Source: Holophagaceae bacterium | GTDB taxonomy: Bacteria > Acidobacteriota > Holophagae > Holophagales > Holophagaceae | NCBI GenBank assembly: GCA_016722505.1 | Contig: JADKJH010000001.1 | Location: 868,001-932,000 of the forward strand | DNA length: 64,000 nt | Direction: 5' to 3' | In this document: one piece after another, positions 35,686-44,531 of the stretch | Layout: the number at the start of each line of letters is the position of its first letter | Numbering within the stretch: the stretch's first letter is position 1 | Notes under the pieces: generated by a model | What the model was told of the DNA's origin: nothing | Database searches by the model: none | Seen by the model: only the letters and a program-made list of their open reading frames with translations | Translations under genes and position numbers: made by a program

Positions 35686-37074
35686 TTACGATTTTGCAAG
35701 GACGCCCGCCTCGTAGGCCTGGATCGCTGCTTCAACACCGCCCTCCACCACTTCGCCGATCAGGTCGTAGGCGTGACCTTTCGTGATGCGAACCAGTTGG
35801 ATGCTGCCGATCACCGGTTCACCGCCAACGATCAGCACGTTGCCATCCACTTCGGGAGCCTGGCCCTGGTGACGGCCTTTGAGGATCAACTCGGTCTCTT
35901 CGTGGACGCCTTCGATGATCACTTCGATGACCTGGCCTTCACGGGCCTGATTCTTGGCGCGGGCAATCTTCTGCTGCAACTCCATGAGCTTCCGTTTGCG
36001 GCTGTTCTTGGTTCGTTTGGGAATCGGATCGCCAAGCGCGAAGGCGGGCGTGCCCTCTTCGGGCGAGTATGTGAAGACCCCCACATGATCGAATTGCGCT
36101 TCCTGGATGAAGGCCCTCAATTCTTCAAAAGCTTCTTCGGTTTCGCTGGGAAAACCCACGATGAAATTGGACCGGATGGAGATTTCCGGGCAGATGGAAC
36201 GGAACTTCGCAAGCAGTTTCAAAAAGCTTGCCCGGCTGCCGCCCCGGGCCATCTCCTTCAGCACTTTCGAATCCGCGTGCTGCAAGGGCATGTCCAAGTA
36301 TTTGGCGCAATTTTCGGTTTCAGCGATGGCGCGCATCACACCTTCGGTGAGGCGGTTCGGGTAGGCGTAGTGGATGCGGAACCAGCGAAGGCCTTCGACT
36401 TCGCCCAGAGCCCTGATGAGCTTTTCGAGGCCGTCGGCATCGCCGAAATCCCGTCCGTAGTCGGTGGTGTCCTGGGCCACAAGGCTGATTTCAAGGATGC
36501 CTTGGGCCACGAGGTTTTCCGCTTCGGCTACGACGCTTTCGATGCTCCGGCTGCGCTGGCCGCCCCGTAATTTCGGGATGATGCAAAAGGCGCAGGTGTG
36601 GTCGCAGCCCTCGCTGATCTTCAGATAGGCCGTGGCTTTGGGCGTGGTGAGCATCCGAGGACTGTGCTCGTCGTAGAGATAAATCGGATTTTGTTCAGGT
36701 TCGAAAACCTGGTCTCCAGCGCCAATGATTTCAGCGATCTGTTCGATGTCCCGGGTGCCCAGGCAGGCATCAATTTCCGGAATGTCCGCCAACAATTCAT
36801 CGCGGTAGCGTTCCACCAGGCAACCCGCCACGATGAGTTTTTTGCAGGCCCCGGTTTTCTTCATTTCCGCGGCTTCGAGAATGGCGTCGACGCTTTCCTT
36901 CTTCGCCGTATCGATGAACCCGCAGGTGTTCACCACCAGGACATCAGCCTTGTCCATCTGGTTGGTGATCACATAGCCCTTGAGCCGCAGATGCCCCAGC
37001 ATGACCTCGCTGTCCACGAGGTTCTTGGGACAGCCCAGGGACATGAATCCCACGGTGGTGGACAAAGTACGCAT
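35686..37074 (-). CDS. rimO: Ribosomal protein S12 methylthiotransferase RimO
   Basis: Radical-SAM enzyme that adds a methylthio group to an Asp of ribosomal protein S12. 462 residues from ATG 37074: N-terminal MTTase domain with GFMSLGCPKNLVDSE and the Cys residues VNTCGFID and IVAGCLVERY (second 4Fe-4S cluster), the radical SAM motif CDHTCAFCIIPKLRG, and a C-terminal TRAM domain (about 380-450). LGCPKNLVDSE distinguishes it from MiaB. The open frame extends 26 codons upstream through a repeat; not included. Confidence 0.94.
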   Translation of the reverse strand: MRTLSTTVGFMSLGCPKNLVDSEVMLGHLRLKGYVITNQMDKADVLVVNTCGFIDTAKKESVDAILEAAEMKKTGACKKLIVAGCLVERYRDELLADIPEIDACLGTRDIEQIAEIIGAGDQVFEPEQNPIYLYDEHSPRMLTTPKATAYLKISEGCDHTCAFCIIPKLRGGQRSRSIESVVAEAENLVAQGILEISLVAQDTTDYGRDFGDADGLEKLIRALGEVEGLRWFRIHYAYPNRLTEGVMRAIAETENCAKYLDMPLQHADSKVLKEMARGGSRASFLKLLAKFRSICPEISIRSNFIVGFPSETEEAFEELRAFIQEAQFDHVGVFTYSPEEGTPAFALGDPIPKRTKNSRKRKLMELQQKIARAKNQAREGQVIEVIIEGVHEETELILKGRHQGQAPEVDGNVLIVGGEPVIGSIQLVRITKGHAYDLIGEVVEGGVEAAIQAYEAGVLAKS

Positions 37075-37086
37075 GCATGGCTCCGG

Positions 37087-37158
37087 CATCAGAGGACTCA
37101 GAGGCTTCAGAGGCCGTTGCGGTCCGGCCATAAAATACTGGCCCAACCGCAACGGGCC
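37087..37158 (-). repeat. cagagg word repeat and hairpin in the rimO leader
   Basis: Three words tcagagg(nct) at 37087-37115, then a hairpin with arms ggccgttgcggt (37112-37123) and accgcaacgggcc (37146-37158) and an inner ccggcca/tggccc stem. It resembles the palindrome at 1579-1614 in composition. Confidence 0.6.
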
Positions 37159-37271
37159 CTAACCATCCAGCTTATCGCGGGAACGGCTATCCACCTTCTG
37201 GAAATTCGCCGCATTGCACAGGGTCTGCGGGCTGCTGTGCTACTCTTTGGACCAGTTTTCTGGGCAGGTTC

Positions 37272-38920
37272 ATGAAACTCACGTTGATGGTGGAGGGGGT
37301 CCGGCACCCGGTCAATCTGACCGAGGAGGGGGTCACCATCGGCCGCGGCGACGCCGCCACCATCCGCATCATGGCCACTGCTGTGAGCCGCGTTCATTCG
37401 AGGTTTTTCCTACTGGATGGCAAGCCCCATGTGATGGATCTGCGTTCCTTGAATGGGACCACTGTGAACGGCGTCCAGGTGAACAGTCCCATGCCCTTCA
37501 AACAAGGGGATCTCATTTTAATGGGCGAAGTTCCCGTCCAGTGGGTGGGAGATGCGGACCCCCCGACCATCACCAGCGCCAGGTTCGGCCCCACTGGAAC
37601 GGGATCCTACGCCGTGAAAGCGCTGAATGCATTGTCGGCGCCCAAAAGCATCCGATCGGGAATCTCCCTGGAAGACAGGGCCTTCGATGCCTCGGGTTCC
37701 ATCATGGTGCCCCACGCATCCCTGGAAAAAATGCTCGCTCAGCATCAGACCGATCAGAGCACCAGCAGCGCGGCCTCCCTTTTCCAGCGCCTGGCCTCCA
37801 TGGCGGGAACCCTGCTCAGGGCCTCGGATCTCGCCGAATTGCTGGAATCCGTGATGAGCCTGGTGACGGCTCAAATCCCCTGCCAGCGCGGCTTCATCCT
37901 ATTGGCGGGAGCGGATGGCCAGTTATTGCCGGAATATGTGTGGGAGGAAAAGCCCGGCGCCAACAGCGCGCCCATCAGCCGCACCATCGCCCGCACCGCC
38001 ATGAAGGACCGCGTCACCATCCTCACCACCGACGCCCGCATCGACCCGCGCTTCGCTGCTGGCGACAGCATCAAGATCCATGGCATCACTTCCGCTCTAT
38101 GCGCGCCGCTCATCGTGGATGACCAGTCTTTGGGTGTCGTGTACCTGGAATCGTCCTTGAGCAAGGGCGGCTTCCGGCGCGAGGACGAACATCTGCTTTC
38201 GGCCATGGCCAATTTCGCTGCGGTGGGAATCCAGCGCGAACGCGAGACACGATTCCGCCAACGTCTGGAGCGCTACCACTCTCCAGCGGTGGTGGACCAG
38301 ATCCTCAAGTCCAGCCAAAGCATCGAGTCTCCCGCGCTCCAGGCCCAGCGCAGCGAGATCACAGTGCTCTTCGCCGACATCAGCGGCTTCACACGAATGA
38401 GTGAAGGCATGGAGCCGCTCAAACTTGCCAACATCCTGAACCGCACATTCGAAGCCATGACCGAGCAGATATTCGCCCGGGGAGGGACGCTGGACAAGTA
38501 CATCGGCGACGCCATCATGGCCTTTTCGGCGCGCCCCAGCCCGATGCCAACCACCCCAAGCTAGCTGTCGAAGCCGCCATCGCGATGCAGGAGGCCCTCA
38601 AGTTCCTGAACGAGAACCGCCCTGAAGGCTATCCCGAGCTGATGATGCGCATCGGCATCAACAGCGGCGAGGCCTTTGCGGGTGATATCGGCTGCGAAAA
38701 ACGCATGGACTATACAGTCATGGGTTCTACCGTGAACCTGGCATCACGCCTGGAAAGCGCTGTGGCCAAAGCCGGCCAGATCGTAGTGGGTCCCCGCACC
38801 GCAGAATTGATCGGCGCGGATTCCCTGCTTTGCCTGCCTCCAGTCACCCTCAAAGGCATCGAACATCCAGTAACCCCATATGAAGTGCCCTGGCAGGACG
38901 TAACGCTCAACCTGGGGTAG
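37272..38920 (+). CDS. FHA-GAF-adenylate/guanylate cyclase, interrupted by a 1-base frameshift
   Basis: Class III nucleotide cyclase of about 549 residues after correction. FHA domain at residues about 20-90 (AVSRVHSRFFLLDGK, DLRSLNGTTVNGVQV) for phospho-Thr binding; GAF domain about 170-320; catalytic domain from about 350 with metal-binding VLFADISGFTRMSEGME, DKYIGDAIMAF, then in the next frame GINSGEAFAGDIG and DYTVMGSTVNLASRLE. The break is in the run tttt at 38523-38526; one more T gives AFFGAPQPDANHPKLAVEAA. Both metal Asp residues are kept. Probably a soluble signal-responsive cyclase. Confidence 0.88.
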
Positions 38921-38928
38921 GCTTGTTG

Positions 38929-39139
38929 CCATGGACAAACCCATCTCCCTCCACGTTGACAAGCCTTGGGGACGGGGCCCCCTCCATGAGACCGAAGGCC
39001 GAATGGGAGCGCAGTCCAGTGGACAGTGCGATATGGGGGTTGTCGGCGGAGCCGCGGGAGCCCGGTTTTGCGAAGATGCAGGTAAGGTGTAGGACCATGG
39101 ACAAACCCACCTCCCTCCACGTTGACAAGCCTTGGGGCT
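38929..39139 (+). repeat. Partial duplication of the cupin gene 5' end
   Basis: Bases 38929-38971 and 39095-39137 are the same 43-bp sequence (ccatggacaaaccca... to ...agccttgggg) with one difference, 166 bp apart. The first copy starts a 53-codon frame (38931-39092) that ends just before the real gene. The intervening ~120 bp match nothing else here. Confidence 0.85.
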
Positions 39140-39456
39140 CCTTTGATCAGTTCGTGTTGAATACGCCCTGCACGGTCAAAATCCTCACCTGCGACCCTGG
39201 GCAACGCCTCAGCCTTCAACGGCACAGCCACCGGGACGAATTATGGGTGGCCCTGGATGAGGGTGTCGTAGTGGAACTGGATGGCGAAACCATAAAGCCC
39301 GTCATCGGCCAGGAGGTCTGGCTTCCCGTAGGCAGCACCCACCGGATGAGCTGCGAGGCCTCAGCACCGCATTCCGTCCGAGTGATGGAAATCAGCCTCG
39401 GCACGTTTGACGAAGCCGACATCGAGCGGCTTCAAGACAATTACGGCCGCGTTTAA
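39097..39456 (+). CDS. Single-domain cupin, mannose-6-phosphate isomerase type
   Basis: 119-residue cupin. SLHVDKPWGSFDQFVLN at the start and the metal-binding pattern QRLSLQRHSHRDELWVALDEG (His, His, Glu) then PVGSTHRMSC match the C-terminal cupin of bifunctional mannose-1-P guanylyltransferase/phosphomannose isomerases. It may isomerise mannose- and fructose-6-phosphate. Start at ATG 39097 with aggacc upstream; longer in-frame starts lie in a duplicated leader. Its stop overlaps the start of the LolA-like gene (TAATG). Confidence 0.83.
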   Translation: MDKPTSLHVDKPWGSFDQFVLNTPCTVKILTCDPGQRLSLQRHSHRDELWVALDEGVVVELDGETIKPVIGQEVWLPVGSTHRMSCEASAPHSVRVMEISLGTFDEADIERLQDNYGRV

Positions 39457-40139
39457 TGAGGCTGCTTCCTATTCTGTTGTGCTGCGCGCCGCTTGTGGCC
39501 CAAAGCAGTGATGACCTGCTCACGCAAGTGGATAAGCTTCGCCATCCTTGGCCTTCCTTTACTGTCGAGATCGAGTTGAAGAGCGAAAAAGCCTCCCAAC
39601 TGTGGAGGGTCGCGGCCCGCGAGAATGGCGACGCCCGCGTGGAAGGTCTTTCCAAAAAAGAAAAGGGCCGGGCGGTGCTGGTGCTCGGCGATGCCATGTG
39701 GCTGCTATTGCCGGGCACCAAACGGCCTATAAAAGTTACCCCACAGCAAAGGCTGCTAGGGCCTGCGGCTGGCGGAGACATCGCCCGGACCCGCTTCGCC
39801 GAGGATTATTCAGTTAAGGAAAAATCGGACGATGTGCTGGATGGAGCGCCCTGCTGGCGACTGTCCCTGGCAGCCAAGCGGCCTGCTACGAGTTTCCGCA
39901 CAGCGAGTCTTTGGGTGGCCAAGAATGGAATCCGGCCAATCAAAGCCGAGTTCTTTCTTCCCAGCGGCAAGCTCGCCAAGACCGCAATATTCGGGGCACC
40001 CCAGACCCAACGAGGCGCTTCGGTGCTCGTCCGCATGGACCTAGTCGAACCCAAGGGCGCATCCGCTGAACTGCATTTCGATCATTGGGCTCCGGCAGTA
40101 GTGGATGCCAAGCTGTTCGAGTTGCCTGTTGTGAAGTGA
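39456..40139 (+). CDS. LolA-like outer-membrane lipoprotein-sorting protein
   Basis: 227 residues with a short signal peptide (RLLPILLCCAPLVAQS). The body is the half-open beta-barrel type of the lipoprotein-sorting family: LWRVAARENGDARVEGLSKK, AMWLLLPGTKRPIKVTPQQ, LGPAAGGDIARTRFAEDY, then ILYFRLHS-like strands ending in DHWAPAVVDAKLFELP. Such proteins often accompany ABC or RND exporters. It is translationally coupled to the cupin gene. A classical LolA function is not proven by sequence. Confidence 0.78.
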   Translation: MRLLPILLCCAPLVAQSSDDLLTQVDKLRHPWPSFTVEIELKSEKASQLWRVAARENGDARVEGLSKKEKGRAVLVLGDAMWLLLPGTKRPIKVTPQQRLLGPAAGGDIARTRFAEDYSVKEKSDDVLDGAPCWRLSLAAKRPATSFRTASLWVAKNGIRPIKAEFFLPSGKLAKTAIFGAPQTQRGASVLVRMDLVEPKGASAELHFDHWAPAVVDAKLFELPVVK

Positions 40140-40296
40140 GTTATCTGGAATATAAGCGCCCCGAAGCGTATCCTTGGTACTGAGGTGCCCCTCGGGGCTT
40201 CCCGCCACTTCTCACCCCACCTACTGAAACCAGTTCCCCACGTGGGAACTCCCGCTTTTGAATCCCCTCCAACGTATCCTTCCAACGTTCCCTCAC

Positions 40297-40329
40297 GAAA
40301 CGCCCCTACCTCGGGGCGTTTCCTTTTTT
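40297..40329 (+). terminator. Rho-independent terminator
   Basis: Arms gaaacgcccc (40297-40306) and ggggcgtttc (40313-40322), loop tacctc, followed by cttttttc. It ends the cupin/LolA-like transcript. The preceding 150 bp contain another possible GC stem (gccccga...tcggggc, 40156-40198) and no gene. Confidence 0.88.
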
Positions 40330-40389
40330 CAAAAGGCGCCTCGGTAGCTCCTGGTTCAGATGGCACAATGAGGGGTTACGGAGGATTAC

Positions 40390-41367
40390 ATGTCCCAACT
40401 AGGTCCCGTCGGGAGCTTTGTGAAGCACCACTACCGCCACTTCAATGCGGCGGCATTGGTGGATGCGGCTGAGGGCTATGACGTTTTCCTGAAATCCGGC
40501 GGCCGGATGATGGTCACCCTCGGGGGAGCCATGAGCACGGCGGAGCTGGGGCTTTCTCTAGCCGAGATGATCCGCCGGGATATGGTGCACCTCATCACCT
40601 GCACCGGCGCCAATCTGGAAGAGGACATTTTCAACCTGGTGGCCCACGACTTCTACGAGCGTGTTCCCCACTACCGCGATCTCACACGCGCAGACGAGAA
40701 AGCGCTGCTGGACCGCCACATGAACCGCGTGACGGACACCTGCATCCCCGAGATGGAGGCCATGCGCCGCATCGAAAAAGCGATGCTCGCAGAATGGACC
40801 GGCGCGGACGCCCGAGGGGAGCGCTACTTCCCCCACGAGTTCTTCTATCGGCTGATCCGTAGCGGCGCTCTGAAGGAGCACTACCAGATCGACCCGAAAA
40901 ACAGCTGGATGCTGGCCGCCTGCGAGAAGAACCTGCCCATCGTGGTTCCAGGCTGGGAGGACTCCACCCTCGGCAACATGTTCGCCGCCGCCGTGATCCG
41001 CAAGGATGTGAAGAACGTCCACACGGTCCGCACGGGCATCGAATACATGACGTGGCTTGCGGACTTCTACACCGAAACCACCAAGGAAAAACCCCTCGGG
41101 ATGTTCCAGATCTGCGGCGGAATATCGGGAGATTTTCCCATCTGCGTGGTGCCCATGCTCCACCAGGATCTGGAACGGGAAGCCCCGCTGTGGGGCTACT
41201 TCTGCCAGATCAGCGACAGCACCACCAGCTACGGTTCCTACAGCGGCGCCGTGCCCAACGAGAAGATCACCTGGGGCAAGCTGAGCGCCGACACGCCGAA
41301 GTTCATCATCGAAAGCGACGCCACCATCGTGGCGCCTCTGATTTTCGCTTATCTTCTGGGTTGGTAA
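40390..41367 (+). CDS. Deoxyhypusine synthase-like protein
   Basis: 325 residues, NAD-dependent spermidine-cleaving family. LITCTGANLEEDIFNLVAHD near the NAD site, PIVVPGWEDSTLGNMFAAA, and the active-site end GSYSGAVPNEKITWGKLSAD with the Lys that forms the enzyme-substrate imine in the eukaryotic enzyme. Bacteria have no eIF5A precursor, so the acceptor is probably a small amine (homospermidine-type synthesis) or a different protein. RBS gGAGGat 6 bases before ATG. Stands alone behind a terminator. Confidence 0.86.
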   Translation: MSQLGPVGSFVKHHYRHFNAAALVDAAEGYDVFLKSGGRMMVTLGGAMSTAELGLSLAEMIRRDMVHLITCTGANLEEDIFNLVAHDFYERVPHYRDLTRADEKALLDRHMNRVTDTCIPEMEAMRRIEKAMLAEWTGADARGERYFPHEFFYRLIRSGALKEHYQIDPKNSWMLAACEKNLPIVVPGWEDSTLGNMFAAAVIRKDVKNVHTVRTGIEYMTWLADFYTETTKEKPLGMFQICGGISGDFPICVVPMLHQDLEREAPLWGYFCQISDSTTSYGSYSGAVPNEKITWGKLSADTPKFIIESDATIVAPLIFAYLLGW

Positions 41368-41488
41368 AGAAAGTTCCAGCCTGCGCAGCACCTTGAAAAC
41401 CCACCTGACTGGCGGCACATGCCTAGCCGATGATTTCCGCTAAACCTGGTGGCAAGGCTGGGGTCTTAGGATTCGTCCAGGTGATTCC

Positions 41489-42649
41489 ATGCGCTCCTCC
41501 CTCCTTGCTCTTGTTGCCTTGGCCTGCCTCGCCTGCGGTGGGGGAGGCTCCATCGGCGGAAACCCCGGCAGCGGACCTGCGGTGGATCCTTGGGCCGCGT
41601 TGACAGCCGCCGTCCAGGGAGCCCAATCCCAATTCCCCGGTGCCCCGGCCATGGCCAACCTTCCTGCCGCGCCCGCAGGACTCACGGTGGAAGTGCTGAC
41701 AGCCGATGGCGTGGTCTATTCGAAAACCTTCGGTGCCTTCAACAACCAGACCTACACCGCGGTAGCGTCGGCCTCGAAGATGGTGTCGGGCACGGTGCTG
41801 CTGCAACTCGTGGACAAGGGCGCCCTGAGCCTGGACACCAAGACAAAGGACCTTCTCAAGGACCGCACTGGCCAGCCCTGGAGCGGCAACATGGGGGAGA
41901 TCAAGCTGCGGCATCTCCTGAGTTTCACCAGCGGCATCAATGGCGATGTGCTGGCTTCGGAGCCAGCCACCATCACGCTGGAGGAAGCGGTGACGCGCAT
42001 CTACGAGGATCAACGGACCTCGGCCTCGGCGCCCGGTTCCACTTTCTACTACGGCAGCACGCACCTGCGCATCGCGGCGCGCATGGCGGAAGTGGCCACG
42101 GGCAAGAGCTGGCGCCAGCTCTTCGATGAGAATCTGCGCGTGCCCTTGGGCTGGTCTTCGTTGAGCACCTATGGCGGCGGCGCCAATCCCAACCCTGCGG
42201 GAAGCCTGGCCTGCACAGGCCTGGAATACACGCGCTTCCTCATGATGCAGGTGCGCAAAGGCTTGGACGGCAGCACGCGCTTGATGAGCGAGGAACTGGT
42301 GAACCAGCGCCGCCAAGATGCCTTTGGCCCCGCCACCACCATCGCCTACACGCCCTACGTGCTGCTCCAGCGCACCAACCACTACGGGTTTGGAAACTGG
42401 GTGGAGACGCAGAATGGCGCTGCCCCCTCCGCCACCAATCCCATCCAGCGCGTGAGCAGTACCGGCAAGTTCGGATGGGCGCCATGGCTCGAGATCGGCA
42501 TCGGCCAGAATTGGGCGGCCATCATCATGTGCCAGCAACCCGATGCTTCGCTCTCCTTCCTGCCTAGCGAGAACCTGAAGCTGCAGCTGGCACCACTCAT
42601 CCAGGCCGCGGTGGCCCAGCATCCACCGGTGGTGCGCACTGTTCCCTGA
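41489..42649 (+). CDS. Beta-lactamase-fold serine hydrolase, lipoprotein
   Basis: 386 residues. Signal peptide with lipobox LACLAC then a GGGGS linker, so lipid-anchored outside the cytoplasm. Class C beta-lactamase/DD-peptidase fold: catalytic SxxK in ASASKMVSG, Tyr of the YxN-like motif in FYYGSTHLRIAARMAE. The third motif is not clear (HYGFGNWVE region). Likely an esterase or peptidase of the EstB/AmpC-like family rather than a resistance enzyme. gluQ follows 27 bp later. Confidence 0.82.
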   Translation: MRSSLLALVALACLACGGGGSIGGNPGSGPAVDPWAALTAAVQGAQSQFPGAPAMANLPAAPAGLTVEVLTADGVVYSKTFGAFNNQTYTAVASASKMVSGTVLLQLVDKGALSLDTKTKDLLKDRTGQPWSGNMGEIKLRHLLSFTSGINGDVLASEPATITLEEAVTRIYEDQRTSASAPGSTFYYGSTHLRIAARMAEVATGKSWRQLFDENLRVPLGWSSLSTYGGGANPNPAGSLACTGLEYTRFLMMQVRKGLDGSTRLMSEELVNQRRQDAFGPATTIAYTPYVLLQRTNHYGFGNWVETQNGAAPSATNPIQRVSSTGKFGWAPWLEIGIGQNWAAIIMCQQPDASLSFLPSENLKLQLAPLIQAAVAQHPPVVRTVP

Positions 42650-42676
42650 AAACGAAGCTCCCGTATCCTGGAAGCC

Positions 42677-43576
42677 ATGATCATCGGCCGCTTCGCGCCT
42701 TCGCCCACGGGGATCCTGCACCTGGGGAACCTGCGCACGGCGTTGGCTTCCTGGCTTTCTGCCCGATCTAAAGGAGGACGCTGGATCATCCGCATGGAGG
42801 ACGTGGACGGGCCGCGGTGCCGCCGCGAGTTTGGAGAGCAGCAATTGAAGGATCTGGCGGCGATGGGAATGGAAAGCGACTCGCCGGTCATTTGGCAATC
42901 GGACCGCGGCGATGCCTACCGCGAGGCCATCCACACGCTGCATGGCCTGAATCGCCTGTACCCATGCCATTGCACGAGGAAGGATCTCCAGAAGCTGTCC
43001 TCGGCACCCCACGAAGAGGATGGCTTGCGGCCCTATCCGAATCTCTGCCGCCATCGCCCATGGGAGGGCCTTGAAGCCGCGCTGCGCTTCCGCCTGACGG
43101 ATGGCGCGATGGATTGGGCGGATCTGGCGCTGGGGCCTCAATACGATGACCCTTCAACGTTGACCGGTGATCCCTTGCTGTTCCGTCGCGATGGCATGTT
43201 CGCCTATCACCTCGCCGTGGTGGTGGACGATGGATTTCAAGGAGTCACGGAGATCGTGCGGGGCATGGATCTTCGTGGCGTCACGGCCACGCAGATCCAA
43301 TTGCAGGAAGCCCTTTCAGTCCCGCGCCCGGCCTACGCGCACCTGGGCCTGGTCACGGCTCCCGATGGCTGCCGCCTGGGAAAACGTGCTGGTGCGTTGG
43401 GTTTGGAGGCCCTTCGTCAACGGGGCATCGGGACCGATGAAATCATCGGCTGGCTGGGCCGAAGTCTCGGATGCATCGATCATATAGAGCCCTGCACCAT
43501 CAACGAACTCACCCAGCATTTCCAGTGGTCAAAGGTGCCGATTGGGAAAGTGGCCTTGCCTGAGTCGTGGTCTTAA
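42677..43576 (+). CDS. gluQ: Glutamyl-Q tRNA(Asp) synthetase
   Basis: Attaches glutamate to queuosine in tRNA-Asp. 299 residues, lacking the anticodon-binding domain of GltX. N-terminal GRFAPSPTGILHLGNLRTAL (HIGH-like), zinc-type Cys residues in YPCHCTRKDL and LCRHR, and KMSKS replaced by RLGKRAGAL. Length and the missing C-terminal half separate it from glutamyl-tRNA synthetase. Implies queuosine-modified tRNA. Confidence 0.92.
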   Translation: MIIGRFAPSPTGILHLGNLRTALASWLSARSKGGRWIIRMEDVDGPRCRREFGEQQLKDLAAMGMESDSPVIWQSDRGDAYREAIHTLHGLNRLYPCHCTRKDLQKLSSAPHEEDGLRPYPNLCRHRPWEGLEAALRFRLTDGAMDWADLALGPQYDDPSTLTGDPLLFRRDGMFAYHLAVVVDDGFQGVTEIVRGMDLRGVTATQIQLQEALSVPRPAYAHLGLVTAPDGCRLGKRAGALGLEALRQRGIGTDEIIGWLGRSLGCIDHIEPCTINELTQHFQWSKVPIGKVALPESWS

Positions 43577-43591
43577 CCCCTAAGGCAGGGA

Positions 43592-43945
43592 TCAGGATTT
43601 TGGATTTTTTCCATCTCCGCGTTCCAGCTTCTTTAGTTCCGTCCACAGAAAATCGCTGGCCTTCACCTCATGGCCATCCTTGTAACGGATGAGGTATGGC
43701 TTGCTGCTCATGGACGAACCCGAGCCGCAGAGACGGATGAAATCCGGTGCGGTTTTCACGGCACGACCGACATTTTTCCATTTCATGCGCAAGTGGGCGG
43801 CGGCTTCAGTAGCGTTATAAGCTGAGCCGTTGCGGATGAATTGGGCATCCTTCAGGTCTTCCAATACATGGATGATAGCGTCGATTTTCTGGGCTTCCGT
43901 AGGCTTGGCGGGTTGTTCCATCACAAGTACCGGAATCAGGAACAT
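43592..43945 (-). CDS. DUF5329-like small protein
   Basis: 117 residues from ATG 43945, which has TGGAGG 5 bases upstream. Short hydrophobic start (FLIPVLVMEQPAKP), then a helical domain (IDAIIHVLEDLKDAQFIRNG, AAAHLRMKWKNVGRAVKTA) with FIRLCGSGSSMSSKPYLIRY, the pattern of the DUF5329 family as remembered. Function unknown, possibly periplasmic. It reads from just after the rpsT terminator. Confidence 0.7.
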   Translation of the reverse strand: MFLIPVLVMEQPAKPTEAQKIDAIIHVLEDLKDAQFIRNGSAYNATEAAAHLRMKWKNVGRAVKTAPDFIRLCGSGSSMSSKPYLIRYKDGHEVKASDFLWTELKKLERGDGKNPKS

Positions 43946-43961
43946 GGGACCTCCAGAATTG

Positions 43962-43988
43962 AAAAAGCCCCGCAATGCGGGGCTTTTC
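43962..43988 (-). terminator. rpsT: rpsT terminator
   Basis: Hairpin aaaagccccgc-aat-gcggggctttt; on the minus strand it follows the rpsT stop by about 26 bases and ends in a U-rich tract. Confidence 0.9.
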
Positions 43989-44013
43989 GGAAGCTCAGGG
44001 CCAACATCTAGAT

Positions 44014-44277
44014 CTAGGCCAGCGCGTTCACTTTGAGGGTGAGCCTGGACTTGGTGCGGTCGGCGGCGTTCTTGTGGATGACGCCCTTCTTGGCAGCGCG
44101 GTCCACGATGCCCAGCAATACCGGCAGGGCGGCGGCGGCATCGGCCTTCTTGCCGGTGGCAAGGACGCCTAGGAATTTCTTGACCTCGGTCTTCATGACC
44201 GAACGGTTGCCACGGTTGCGAAGGCGGGCCTCCACATCACGGCGGGCTTTTTTTGCGGCTGATTTGTGATCTGACAT
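44014..44277 (-). CDS. rpsT: 30S ribosomal protein S20
   Basis: Small, basic 16S rRNA-binding protein, 87 residues from ATG 44277 (CAGGAG 9 bases upstream; a TTG two codons earlier is less likely). SDHKSAAKKARRDVEARLRN, then the helical KKFLGVLATGKKADAAAALP and GVIHKNAADRTKSRLTLKV ending match S20. Monocistronic with its own terminator. Confidence 0.95.
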   Translation of the reverse strand: MSDHKSAAKKARRDVEARLRNRGNRSVMKTEVKKFLGVLATGKKADAAAALPVLLGIVDRAAKKGVIHKNAADRTKSRLTLKVNALA

Positions 44278-44362
44278 GCTCAATCTCCTGCTCCGGGGAG
44301 GGAAAACTCCAGAAGCGCGAATGACTATCTTATCGCAGAGGCGTTCAGGTTCAAGGGAAAAA

Positions 44363-44446
44363 AGCCATGAACCGCGAGCGAAAAGCGGATCGGGCCAAAA
44401 GCCCGCCCGAAAAAGCTCATACCTCTTGGCTCACGGCTCATGGCCG
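44363..44446. repeat. Word-like inverted pair, gccatgarccgygagc
   Basis: Left arm agccatgaaccgcgagcg (44363-44380) and right arm ttggctcacggctcatggcc (44426-44445) are imperfect reverse complements, with a loop rich in gcccgaaaaagc-type repeats. It lies in the 248-bp gap between rpsT and argS, which holds no gene. Confidence 0.7.
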
Positions 44447-44531
44447 AAAATCCCCTTCCCAAGTCGCCCCCGCTTCGAGAAACTGGAGGAGGCCCATAGG
44501 CCCCAGACTCAGGAAATGAGGGTGGGCGGCA

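Noticed and set aside
38931..39092. 53-codon frame as a separate gene
   Set aside because: Its first 14 codons duplicate the cupin gene start and the rest has no protein character; kept as a duplication.
41489..42649. Antibiotic-resistance beta-lactamase
   Set aside because: Only SxxK and Tyr motifs are clear, the third motif is missing, and it is a lipoprotein of the broad esterase/peptidase group.
42677..43576. Glutamyl-tRNA synthetase
   Set aside because: It is too short, lacks the anticodon-binding domain and has the zinc Cys pattern of GluQ.
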